56,084 nucleotides of DNA from Terriglobia bacterium (GTDB lineage: Bacteria > Acidobacteriota > Terriglobia > Terriglobales > Acidobacteriaceae), in NCBI GenBank assembly GCA_020073165.1, contig JAIQFP010000027.1, forward strand, positions 1-56,084, read 5' to 3'. A model generated the notes under the pieces. That model had not been told where the DNA came from and made no database searches. It was given only the letters and a program-made list of their open reading frames with translations. Below, in pieces: positions 1 through 7,377 of this stretch. Each line of letters begins with the position of its first letter. Position 1 is the first letter of the stretch. A program made the position numbers and the translations under genes.

Positions 1-115
1 GCCGTGCCTCCCCGCCGGCATGCACCACCTTCTGTTCTCCGGTTTCCCCGGTCTCGCTGTCCAACCACGCCACTTGTTGCCAGCTGGGATGGAAATCACA
101 CCCTATAATCATCAT
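1..115 (-). CDS. IS110-family transposase, N-terminal fragment (runs off the left edge)
   Basis: The first 38 codons of a minus-strand gene are visible and continue past base 1. The protein begins MMIIGCDFHPSWQQVAWLD, the N-terminal RuvC-like DEDD signature of IS110-type transposases (G-x-D-x-H with a catalytic Asp, followed by VAWLD). An AGGAG ribosome-binding site lies 9 bases upstream of the first of two tandem ATG codons. The enzyme would catalyse RNA-guided insertion and excision of its own element. The Tnp_20 half with the catalytic serine is outside the window, so intactness cannot be judged. Confidence 0.85.
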   Translation of the reverse strand, partial: MMIIGCDFHPSWQQVAWLDSETGETGEQKVVHAGGEAR

Positions 116-319
116 CTGCGAAGGCTCCTTTCTTCCCAGCGTCCTTAGGTCCTCAACCCAAGACTACCGGGTTTAATCGAGCCTTCGCTCTTATCCAATC
201 AAGGTCTCGCGGGTTTCGAGACCTGGGGCTTTTGGCTTGCGCCACCAGCGAACTCTGTTCGTCACGTCCAGAACTGTTTCGAATGACGGATGCGTGGCCC
301 AGCCGCGCGTCCCACACTC
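116..319 (-). ncRNA. Noncoding end of the IS110 element; possible bridge RNA region
   Basis: About 200 bases without a credible gene lie upstream of the transposase, on its coding strand. They can fold into several hairpins: an 8-bp perfect stem (202-209 with 217-224, AGGTCTCG/CGAGACCT), a GAGC/GCTC hairpin near 179-191 and an AACCC/GGGTT stem near 156-174. In the IS110 group, the noncoding end before the transposase encodes the bridge RNA, so position and structure fit. The element boundary and the guide loops were not determined; this is an inference from location. Confidence 0.35.
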
Positions 320-1006
320 TCATTTCCGAATCATGGCTTCTTCATAGTGAATCTTTTCCACGCTGCCATTGTTCGAATGCAGTTCCGAATCCACAACCAG
401 TTTCACCGGGCACCCCTGCGCTGTGACCCACGCAGTGCCCTTTTCAAAGCCGCCTGCGCCCAAAACACTCCGGTAGAGCCCCTGTTCGGTGGAGTCGCCG
501 CGTGCGGTGTCGATCGAATATCTGGTGGCGTCGTAACCATTCATTTTTTCCGCGCCTTCGCGCACCGTGGCGGAGCCATTTCTGACGAGTGCGACCGCAC
601 TGGACATTCCGGAGATCCCGCTCAGCCCCGCCCACGCCGTATGCCAGCTATCCGCGTCCGAACGCACGCCATGGACCGGATGCGAGCCGCTATTGTTGGC
701 AAACGAGCCATCGATGGTCTGCGGCGTGATGTCCGCTTCCTCGTTGACGGGATTCGACGAATCCTTCTTGTAGGAGTAGTGGAATGCTTCTGTCGGATTC
801 TGGATGTGGTCGATCACGCAGTTGAGGTCAATACCGACGCTTCCGCCCGCCGCTGCCGCAGGCTTTTGCTCTGCCCCGGAATTCTCCTCCGCGTTCTTGG
901 ATCGCTTGCTGGAATTGCACCCGGACATCGCCAGCAGCGCCAACCCCGCAGTCACCACCAGAGCACGCTTCAGAAATGCCGCCTTACAATCCCCACAAAA
1001 TGTCAT
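320..1006 (-). CDS. Predicted lipoprotein, function unknown
   Basis: The 228-residue protein starts with a basic stretch, a hydrophobic segment (about 15-28) and a lipobox ending in LLAMSGC, so it should be lipidated on Cys and anchored in an envelope membrane. A Ser/Lys/Glu/Ala-rich linker follows, then a soluble domain containing DLNCVIDHIQNPTEAFHYSYK. I do not recognise a catalytic motif. An AGGAG sits 6 bases upstream of the ATG, which supports this start. The gene ends immediately beside the IS110 flank, so its last codons might have been altered by the insertion, although the frame closes normally. Confidence 0.7.
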   Translation of the reverse strand: MTFCGDCKAAFLKRALVVTAGLALLAMSGCNSSKRSKNAEENSGAEQKPAAAAGGSVGIDLNCVIDHIQNPTEAFHYSYKKDSSNPVNEEADITPQTIDGSFANNSGSHPVHGVRSDADSWHTAWAGLSGISGMSSAVALVRNGSATVREGAEKMNGYDATRYSIDTARGDSTEQGLYRSVLGAGGFEKGTAWVTAQGCPVKLVVDSELHSNNGSVEKIHYEEAMIRK

Positions 1007-1076
1007 CTCGATCTCCTTGCTGTCGCCTCCCGAAACAAGCGGGGTGACCGACCCCTGCTCTGCCGGAATTGTAACC

Positions 1077-1117
1077 CCCTCGCCCCGCTGGGAGAAAACG
1101 CGGGGCTTCGGGATGAC
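1077..1117. repeat. Palindromic repeat R2, copy A
   Basis: A roughly 41-bp element with a CGCCCCGCTGGGAG...CGCGGGGCTTCGGGATGAC core. Its reverse complement recurs at 55811-55853 with only a few differences. The GC-rich arms can form a hairpin. It lies between the lipoprotein gene and the ftsH terminator. Confidence 0.7.
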
Positions 1118-1130
1118 ACCGGAACCCAGC

Positions 1131-1230
1131 TATCAGCCTTCAGCCGTCAGCCCTCAGCCAACCCCAAAATCAAAAGGCGCCCTTTTGGGGCGCCTTAACC
1201 TGACGGCTGATGGCTGATTGCTGACGGCGG
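1131..1230. repeat. Inverted CTGACGGCTG-type repeat (R1) around the ftsH terminator
   Basis: Two arms made of degenerate heptamers (CAGCCGTCAGCCCTCAGCC at 1140-1158 and CTGACGGCTGATGGCTGA at 1200-1217) are inverted relative to each other and enclose the hairpin at 1174-1196. The same heptamer style appears at 55773-55804, and a related simple repeat is translated within tilS. Confidence 0.6.
1166..1196 (-). terminator. Rho-independent terminator downstream of ftsH
   Basis: Read on the minus strand, a 9-bp perfect stem (AAGGCGCCC paired with GGGCGCCTT, 5-base loop) is followed by TTTTGATTTT. It lies about 40 bases past the ftsH stop codon. Confidence 0.8.
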
Positions 1231-1233
1231 CGT

Positions 1234-3144
1234 TTACGCCCTCGCCGGGCTCTCTCCGCCCTTGGCAATCCCCGGGCGTCCCGGTTCGGGTTTCAGCACT
1301 TGCTGCACCCCGCCGTCGTCGGGTTTGGAAGTAGGCGTCATCTTGGGCAGTTCCTTGCCCTCGATGAGCAGCTTGATCTCGTTGGCGTCCAGCACCTCGC
1401 GCTCCAGCAGCGCGGCGGCGATCCGCTCCAGGGTGTCGTGATTGCCCCCGAGGATGCTCTTTGCGGTCTCGTAGCCCTGCTGGATGAGGCGCCGCACTTC
1501 TTCGTCAATCTTGATCGCCGTGGCTTCGCTGTAGTCGCGGTGCTGTGCGATCTCGCGGCCCAGGAAGATCTGCTCTTCCTTCTTGCCGAAGGTCAGCGGC
1601 CCCAGGTCGCTCATGCCGAACTCGCAGACCATCTTGCGCGCCAGTTCGGTGGCCCGTTCGATGTCGTTGCCGGCGCCGGTGGACATCTGGTTCAGGAACA
1701 TCTCCTCGGCGATGCGGCCGCCCATCATGATGGAGATCTCGGTCTCCAGATAGTCCTTGGTGTAGTTGTGCTTGTCGTCAATGGGCAGCTGCATGGTGAC
1801 GCCCAGCGCCATCCCGCGCGGGATGATGGTCACCTTGTGCAGCGGATCGGAGTTGGGCAGCTTGGCCGCCACCAGCGCGTGGCCGGCCTCATGATACGCG
1901 GTCACCTTCTTCTCCGCGTCGGAGAGCAGCAGCGACTTGCGCTCCACGCCCATCAGGACTTTGTCCTTGGCCAGCTCGAAGTCGTACATGAGCACGGCTT
2001 TGCGGTTCTGCCGCGCCGCCGCCAACGCCGCTTCGTTCACCATGTTGGCCAGGTCGGCGCCCGAGAATCCAGGGGTTCCGCGGGCCAGTACCGAAAGTTC
2101 GACATCTTCAGCAAGGGGAATCTTGCGGGTGTGCACCCGGAGAATCTCCTCGCGCCCACGCACATCTGGCCGGCTCACTACCACGCGGCGGTCAAAGCGC
2201 CCCGGCCGCAGCAATGCCGGGTCCAGCACGTCAGGCCGGTTCGTCGCAGCCATCAGGATGACGCCGTCGTTGGACTCGAATCCATCCATCTCGACCAGCA
2301 ACTGGTTCAGGGTCTGCTCGCGCTCGTCGTGCCCGCCGCCCAAGCCGGCGCCGCGATGGCGTCCGACCGCGTCAATCTCGTCAATGAAGATGATGCAGGG
2401 AGCGTTCTTCTTGCCCTGCTCAAACAGATCACGCACCCGGCTGGCGCCTACGCCGACAAACATCTCCACGAAGTCCGAACCGGATATGGAGAAGAAAGGC
2501 ACGTTGGCTTCGCCCGCCACGGCCCGGGCCAGCAGGGTCTTGCCGGTTCCCGGAGGCCCCACCAGCAGCACGCCCTTGGGAATGCGTCCGCCGAGCTTCT
2601 GGAACTTCTGCGCTTCGCGCAGGAACTCGATAATCTCCTTCAGCTCTTCCTTGGCCTCATCCACGCCGGCCACGTCCTTGAACGTGACTTTCTTCTGCTG
2701 CATGGAGAGCAGCCGCGCCCGGCTCTTGCCGAACGACAGCGCCTTGTTGCCCCCGGTCTGCATCTGCCGGATCATGAAGAACCACAAGGCCGCCAGCAGG
2801 ATCAGCGGAGCCAGGTTCAGCAACCAGGTGGGCCAGCCTCCGCCGTTCATGTCGCGGAAGGTCATCGCCACGCCCTTGTCGCGCAGCCCCTTGATCATGT
2901 CCGGATAGTTTGCCGGAACGGTCGTGTGGAAACCGGAGTTGTCGTTGCGGTACTTGCCGTGCACCTCCATACCGCTGATGGTGACCTCTTTGACATTCCC
3001 TTGGTCCACATCCGACATGAACTGCGAGAAGTTAACGTCCTTCTCCTTCTGCCCAGCATTACTGTTCTTCACCACCTGCCAGAGCAGGAAGGCCGAAACC
3101 ACGATCACGAGCCAAAAAACTACGGTCTTGACGGTCGAATTCAC
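1234..3144 (-). CDS. ftsH: ATP-dependent zinc metalloprotease FtsH
   Basis: The 636-residue protein has the normal FtsH length and layout: membrane helix 1 (about 8-25), a periplasmic domain, membrane helix 2 (about 108-125), then an AAA+ module with Walker A GPPGTGKT (196-203), Walker B IIFIDEID (251-258) and a second region of homology around 300-320. The M41 protease domain carries HEAGH (418-422) and the third zinc ligand in AGNDIERAT (D494). It degrades damaged and regulatory membrane and cytosolic proteins as a hexamer in the inner membrane. The start is GTG with AGGAG 6 bases upstream. The gene lies 153 bp after hpt, so it may also have its own promoter, and it ends at a clear terminator. 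Confidence 0.98.
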   Translation of the reverse strand: MNSTVKTVVFWLVIVVSAFLLWQVVKNSNAGQKEKDVNFSQFMSDVDQGNVKEVTISGMEVHGKYRNDNSGFHTTVPANYPDMIKGLRDKGVAMTFRDMNGGGWPTWLLNLAPLILLAALWFFMIRQMQTGGNKALSFGKSRARLLSMQQKKVTFKDVAGVDEAKEELKEIIEFLREAQKFQKLGGRIPKGVLLVGPPGTGKTLLARAVAGEANVPFFSISGSDFVEMFVGVGASRVRDLFEQGKKNAPCIIFIDEIDAVGRHRGAGLGGGHDEREQTLNQLLVEMDGFESNDGVILMAATNRPDVLDPALLRPGRFDRRVVVSRPDVRGREEILRVHTRKIPLAEDVELSVLARGTPGFSGADLANMVNEAALAAARQNRKAVLMYDFELAKDKVLMGVERKSLLLSDAEKKVTAYHEAGHALVAAKLPNSDPLHKVTIIPRGMALGVTMQLPIDDKHNYTKDYLETEISIMMGGRIAEEMFLNQMSTGAGNDIERATELARKMVCEFGMSDLGPLTFGKKEEQIFLGREIAQHRDYSEATAIKIDEEVRRLIQQGYETAKSILGGNHDTLERIAAALLEREVLDANEIKLLIEGKELPKMTPTSKPDDGGVQQVLKPEPGRPGIAKGGESPARA

Positions 3145-3297
3145 TCAAAACTCCTGAGAAGGTGGAACCTTACTCCGAACCGAATTGGAGACAATCCTCC
3201 ACCCCATTAGATGCCCTTCGAAGGGTTTGGATAGACAAATCCCCAGACGCCATTTTAACCGTTCTCCCGAAAAAAAGTACGCCGTTCTTGAAGTGAC

Positions 3298-3852
3298 TTA
3301 AGTTATGGGCACGGCTTGGTTTGGCGCCGCCACGTAAGGCAGGTTGCGGTTGGTCTGTTCGGGCGACCCCAGCCCGTAGCCGAACAGGAAGCCCTCGTCC
3401 ACCAGGAACCCAAAGTAGTCCGGCTGCAACTGCACCCGGCGGGCCGATTGCCGGTCCAGCAGCGTGGCCAGCTTTACCGAGGCCGCCCCCCGCGCCCGCA
3501 GATCGCTCATCAGGAAATCGCTGGTCACACCGGAATGGACCAGGCCTTCCACCAGCAGCACATGCTGGCCGCGAATATCGGGCTCGTGGCTGAAGAAGAT
3601 TTCCACAAAATCGGCCTTGCCGCTCGCCTGCCGCCGGTACTTGGGCTTGATGAACTGGCAGATGACCGGAACCTCCAGCGCCCGCACCAGGTCCGCCATG
3701 AAGATGAACCCGTTCTCCAGCAGCGCCAGGGCATGGATGGTCTGTCCGCGGTAGTCATCGGAAATCTGACGGGCCATTTCGCGGACACGCTTCTGGATCT
3801 GCTCCGCGGAGATGACGACGCGGAGCTGATCTGCCTTTGAGACCTGATTCAT
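3298..3852 (-). CDS. hpt: Hypoxanthine phosphoribosyltransferase-like protein with altered PRPP loop
   Basis: The 184-residue protein matches the HPRT fold: the flexible-loop region, the PRPP motif at 98-110 and the purine-binding region DYFGFLVDEGFLFGYGLG. The family normally converts hypoxanthine or guanine plus PRPP to IMP or GMP. The PRPP motif here reads VLLVEGLVHSGVT, whereas functional enzymes have E-D-x-x-D-T-G; the two Asp positions are G103 and H106, and the usual Lys near LLDR is Arg. Its place 18 bp after tilS and before ftsH is the classic tilS-hpt-ftsH arrangement, which supports the family assignment. Whether it is still a purine salvage enzyme is uncertain. Confidence 0.85.
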   Translation of the reverse strand: MNQVSKADQLRVVISAEQIQKRVREMARQISDDYRGQTIHALALLENGFIFMADLVRALEVPVICQFIKPKYRRQASGKADFVEIFFSHEPDIRGQHVLLVEGLVHSGVTSDFLMSDLRARGAASVKLATLLDRQSARRVQLQPDYFGFLVDEGFLFGYGLGSPEQTNRNLPYVAAPNQAVPIT

Positions 3853-3870
3853 GTTGTGGCGCGCGCCTCC

Positions 3871-5394
3871 TTAGCGCCCAACCTCGCGGATCACCACTGC
3901 CTCCCCGGCCCGCGGACGCAACTTTGCCGGCACTGCGAACCCCCGCACCCACACGATCTCATCTCCGCTCACCACCACCGGCCAGAGCTTGCGTTCCGGG
4001 CCGGTGACCTGCCGCTCCTGCAGCAACTCCTTGATCTTTTTCGGAGTCTTGGTATGTGCCGGCCAGAAGCGGTCCCCGGCGCGCCAGTTGCGCACGCGTA
4101 ACTCTCTTGTCAGCAGCGCTGGTTCCAACAAATGCTCGGGATTATACCCCGCTCGTGCGCCCGCCGGTACCAACATAGCTTCGAAGCGCGCCGCCGCTTC
4201 CGGAACTTCGATCTGCCCTGGAATTGTGAGCAGGTATTCGTAGTCGGAGTTCCTCACCGCGGCAGCGCCTGCAAAGGTGAATCGCACTTCGTTCTTGTGC
4301 CGTGCCACCGTCCAGCCGTGGGGCAGAACCGCTGACTTTGTCGCACGCGCATGGCCCGAAGCTACTTCGAGAACCTCTTCCACGTGCCGGAACTCCAGTC
4401 GCAGCCCCAGGGACTCGCCCGCCGCGCGAACTACGCGCCGCTGCAGTGCCAAAGGCAGGCACGCCAACACCGCCATACTCAGCGTGCCACTCCCTGGCGC
4501 TGCGCCCGGCGTCCACGCCTGCAGCAGCACCTGCCCGATCTCCCGCTCCCAGTATTCTTCCTCCGCCCGAGCGATTTCTGCGGTCTCCGCCAAGGCCTCG
4601 CGTACCGCCGGATTCAAGTTGCGCTCCAGCCGCGGCAGGATTCCGTGCCGCACCCGGTTGCGCGCATGACGCAAGTCACGGTTACTGCGATCCTCCCGCC
4701 AGCCTTGTCCCAGCGCCGCGAGATAGGCTTCCAGATCCTTTCGCCGGGTGCCAAGCAGAGGACGAATGATCGAAGGTTGCGGACGACTGGCGACCGGGGG
4801 CTGACTGTTAACTGAGAACTGAGAACTGGCAACCGACAACTGAGGGTAAATTCCAGACAACCCGCGCGTCCCGGAGCCCCGTACGAGCCGCAAAAGCAGC
4901 GTCTCAGCCTGATCGTCAAGCGTGTGCGCGGTGGCAATTCGATTCACATTAGCGTTCAGCAGCAGCCGCCGGAAAAATGCGTAGCGCAGTTCGCGCGCTG
5001 CCGTCTCCACGCTGAGATGCCTCTTCGTCGCGTGACTTCCCACGTCACCGCTTTCAGAATTGAACTGCAGCTTGTGGCGACGGGCCAATTCCGCGACGAA
5101 TTGCTCATCCTCGTCGGACTCCGCCCCCCGCAGCTTGTGGTTGAAGTGGACTACCGAGAGGACCACCCCAAGTTCTTTGCGCAACTCGAGAAGCAAGCGC
5201 AGCAGCGCGACCGAATCTGCCCCACCCGAGACCGCCACTCCCACACGGTCTCCCGGCTTCAGCAGTTCCTGCCGTCGGATGGAATCAAGCACGCGCTGGG
5301 CCAGAGTTCGCACGGCTTCATAGTACATCCGGGGATGGACAGGCAAAGATGATCTGAGGGGGGGACGGCTACGCGAGTAACCTTCTCCACTCAT
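3871..5394 (-). CDS. tilS: tRNA(Ile)-lysidine synthase
   Basis: TilS attaches lysine to C34 of tRNA-Ile(CAU), switching it from Met to Ile decoding. The PP-loop SGGADS is at 56-61, followed by HFNHKLRG and ATAHTLDDQAETLLLR, with the C-terminal tRNA-binding domain up to residue 507. The annotated ATG overlaps the upstream gene by 26 bp and has only a weak ribosome-binding site. A second ATG at 5328 (protein starting MYYEAVRTL) matches the usual distance to the PP-loop and may be the true start. A 24-residue low-complexity insertion (encoded by 4771-4842) interrupts the conserved stretch between GTRGLSGIYP and IIRPLLGTRR. First gene of the tilS-hpt-ftsH cluster. Confidence 0.93.
   Translation of the reverse strand: MSGEGYSRSRPPLRSSLPVHPRMYYEAVRTLAQRVLDSIRRQELLKPGDRVGVAVSGGADSVALLRLLLELRKELGVVLSVVHFNHKLRGAESDEDEQFVAELARRHKLQFNSESGDVGSHATKRHLSVETAARELRYAFFRRLLLNANVNRIATAHTLDDQAETLLLRLVRGSGTRGLSGIYPQLSVASSQFSVNSQPPVASRPQPSIIRPLLGTRRKDLEAYLAALGQGWREDRSNRDLRHARNRVRHGILPRLERNLNPAVREALAETAEIARAEEEYWEREIGQVLLQAWTPGAAPGSGTLSMAVLACLPLALQRRVVRAAGESLGLRLEFRHVEEVLEVASGHARATKSAVLPHGWTVARHKNEVRFTFAGAAAVRNSDYEYLLTIPGQIEVPEAAARFEAMLVPAGARAGYNPEHLLEPALLTRELRVRNWRAGDRFWPAHTKTPKKIKELLQERQVTGPERKLWPVVVSGDEIVWVRGFAVPAKLRPRAGEAVVIREVGR
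4771..4842 (-). repeat. In-frame simple-repeat insertion inside tilS
   Basis: These 72 bp consist of degenerate tandem units such as AACTGAGAACTGAGAACTGG. They are translated as 24 residues rich in Q, S, V and P, lying between two conserved TilS blocks that normally are only a few residues apart. The length is a multiple of three and no stop codon is introduced, so the gene stays open. Confidence 0.7.
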
Positions 5395-5842
5395 CCGTTT
5401 CGGCGATCCGCTTGAGGTACTGGTTTCTGCGCGCCAGCAGGCTGCGCATGTGCCTTGCCAAAACTACGGATTCGATCAGCCTGCCGGCAAGCCCGAAAGG
5501 CGCCTCGAACTGCATCACATCCTTCATCACAGTTTGGCCGTCTTGCACCGTGAAGTAGTGATCATGGCAAAAGCGACGAAACATCCCGCGCACCATGGAA
5601 TCCTGAAAATAGCGCGGACGATCGTATGCGGTGATGCGGCTGGTGTGGGTGACATTGATCCCGAAATGCCGCCCTCTCCACGTCACCTCCTGGTCGGCGC
5701 CAATCAGGCCCGCTGTAACGCCGGCAATCGCCCGCTCTCCGATCCAGCCGGTGGAGGCCATGTGCGCATCGATGCTGCGTGAGAGATCGAAACACCGCCC
5801 AATCGGGGCGGCAATCACCGTCGTCACCTCAATCCGGACCAT
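5369..5842 (-). CDS. SRPBCC-family (polyketide cyclase/START-like) protein
   Basis: The 157-residue protein has the pattern of the SRPBCC ligand-binding fold: an N-terminal strand with VTTVIAAPIGRCFDLSRSIDAH, a central region of alternating strands, and a long C-terminal helix (LARHMRSLLARRNQYLKRIAET). Such proteins bind small hydrophobic ligands in a deep cavity; the ligand here cannot be told. The F-QDSMVRGMFRRFCHDHYF stretch is typical of a subgroup often annotated as cell division inhibitor or SRPBCC protein. It overlaps the annotated tilS start by 26 bp and lies 39 bp after the PEP mutase-family gene, suggesting one transcript. Confidence 0.75.
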   Translation of the reverse strand: MVRIEVTTVIAAPIGRCFDLSRSIDAHMASTGWIGERAIAGVTAGLIGADQEVTWRGRHFGINVTHTSRITAYDRPRYFQDSMVRGMFRRFCHDHYFTVQDGQTVMKDVMQFEAPFGLAGRLIESVVLARHMRSLLARRNQYLKRIAETDEWRRLLA

Positions 5843-5881
5843 CTCGGCGCCCTCAGCTTCTCGTTGCGGCCCTCCATCAGG

Positions 5882-6712
5882 CTAACTCAGCATCTTGTTA
5901 ACTTCCGCGTGCGACGGCGCACCTTCCAGCGCCTTGTAGGTTCCTGACGTCTTCAGTTCCTCTGCCATCCGGCGCACCAGCCCCAGCGTCGCCCGCATCG
6001 GGCCTGACCCCAGGCTCACCCGCGCCACGTCCAGTTTCTCCAGTTCGGGGACCGACGGAAACCCCGGCCCGGCCAGAATGTTGACCGGACATTTCACATC
6101 CTGTACCAGGCGCCGGATTGTCTCGGTGTCACGTAATCCCGGCGCGAACACGCACTCCGCCCCCGCATCTCGGAATGCCAGCAAGCGCCGCACCGCCTCG
6201 TCATAGCGTTTTGCCGGGTCCCCCACTTGCAGCAGATACACGTCGGTGCGCGCATTCAGGACCAGCAGGACGCCAGTCTTGAGTGCAGCTTCGCGGATGG
6301 CGCGAATCTTCTCAAGCTGCAACGAGAGATCCACGAGGGGATGAGCGGGATCTTCGGTGCCGTCCTCGAAGTTCATGCCGACGGCGCCCGCTTCGATCAC
6401 GCCCCGCGCGGTTTGGGCAGCGTCTTCAGGACGGTTCCCGTACCCCGCCTCGACGTCGGCGGTCACCGGCACCTTCACCGCTTTGGCGATGCGGGCGACG
6501 CGGGCCGACATCTCTTCGCGAGAGATTTTCTCTCCGTCGGGATAGCCCAGTGTGAACGCCACCCCGGCGCTGGTTGTGGCGATGGCGGAGTAACCGGCGT
6601 CTTCCACAATGCGGGCGGTGGCTACGTCCCAGACGTTAGGGAGGAGGAGGGCGTGCGCCCCATGGTGCAGGGCGCGGAATGCGGTGGCTTTCTGTTTTTG
6701 AAGGTCTGACAT
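5882..6712 (-). CDS. Isocitrate lyase/PEP mutase family protein
   Basis: The 276-residue protein is a single TIM-barrel of the ICL/PEPM superfamily. Visible family signatures are LLPNVWDVATARIVEDAGY near the N-terminus, VPVTADVEAGYGN (metal-binding Asp/Glu region), GMNFEDGT and NARTDVYLL. It lacks the KKCGH lyase motif of true isocitrate lyase; the substrate may be a 2-oxo acid such as oxaloacetate or a methylisocitrate-like compound, but this cannot be read from sequence. ATG start with no strong ribosome-binding site. Confidence 0.85.
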   Translation of the reverse strand: MSDLQKQKATAFRALHHGAHALLLPNVWDVATARIVEDAGYSAIATTSAGVAFTLGYPDGEKISREEMSARVARIAKAVKVPVTADVEAGYGNRPEDAAQTARGVIEAGAVGMNFEDGTEDPAHPLVDLSLQLEKIRAIREAALKTGVLLVLNARTDVYLLQVGDPAKRYDEAVRRLLAFRDAGAECVFAPGLRDTETIRRLVQDVKCPVNILAGPGFPSVPELEKLDVARVSLGSGPMRATLGLVRRMAEELKTSGTYKALEGAPSHAEVNKMLS

Positions 6713-6722
6713 GTTCGTTTCT

Positions 6723-6805
6723 GCCGTCCCTAAAGGGACTCGCTCGGTTGCCGGCCGTTACCCAGCGCTTACGCGCTGGGCTAACATCTGCCGCCCTCCG
6801 GGCTG
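6723..6805. repeat. Array of three short palindromes
   Basis: Three hairpins follow one another: GTCCCTAAAGGGAC (6726-6739), CCCAGCGC-TTAC-GCGCTGGG (6761-6780, 8-bp perfect stem) and GCCCTCCGGGC (6793-6803). They lie in the 213-bp gap between the PEP mutase-family and thioesterase genes. The style resembles REP-type intergenic elements mobilised by REP-associated transposases, none of which is present here. Confidence 0.65.
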
Positions 6806-6925
6806 TGACTGCGGGTGATCCACCCGGTTCTGCAAGCCCACAAATTGATCAGTTACCGATGCTTATGCCCTGCCTGATTGATGCCGAGAGTGGGATGGCG
6901 GGTGCGATCTTCTACTCTGTTTTTT

Positions 6926-7303
6926 TCATTTCGCCAGGAATTTCCCCAGGCTCACCACCGCTCGGCTCACCGTGCCCCGGCCGATCTCCTGGGTGTCGTC
7001 GCGGGCGGTTACGCGAAGCGTGTAGAACCGTCCGTCGAACGACTCCAGCACGGCCTCAGCGCGAATGCGGGCCCCAATCCCGCTCGCCGCACGGTGCTCA
7101 ATGTTAATCGCAGTCCCCACCGTGATCTCGTCGCCCTCGCAGCAGGGCTGCAGGGCGCGAAAAGCCGCAATTTCCATCAGGCGAATCATGTCGGGCGTGG
7201 AATACACGGGTGGGAGTTCCGGACGGTGGTAAGTCAGCGTGTGCTTGAACTCCACGGTTTCTTCAGCCGTACCCTGCGCGCCGATGGGAATCGCCTTTGC
7301 CAT
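6926..7303 (-). CDS. Hotdog-fold thioesterase (fluoroacetyl-CoA thioesterase-like)
   Basis: The 125-residue protein has the sequence pattern of the FlK-like hotdog subgroup: VYSTPDMIRLMEIAAFRAL (active-site helix), then ITVGTAINIEHRAASGIGARIRAEAVL and VTARDDTQEIGRG. Members hydrolyse acyl-CoA thioesters in the cytoplasm as dimers. The physiological acyl group is unknown; the name fluoroacetyl-CoA refers only to the best-known relative. It stands alone, with repeats downstream. Confidence 0.8.
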   Translation of the reverse strand: MAKAIPIGAQGTAEETVEFKHTLTYHRPELPPVYSTPDMIRLMEIAAFRALQPCCEGDEITVGTAINIEHRAASGIGARIRAEAVLESFDGRFYTLRVTARDDTQEIGRGTVSRAVVSLGKFLAK

Positions 7304-7377
7304 AAAAGAGTCTTCTCCAAACGAAAAGAGCCACTGATTCTATCGAATCACTGGCCCAGCGTTCCTTGCTGCGGAGC

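Noticed and set aside
1300-3210. Open frame of 636 codons antisense to ftsH, plus another at 1937-2908
   Set aside because: It lies on the opposite strand of a gene with complete FtsH motifs, has no recognisable domain and is the usual shadow in GC-rich DNA.
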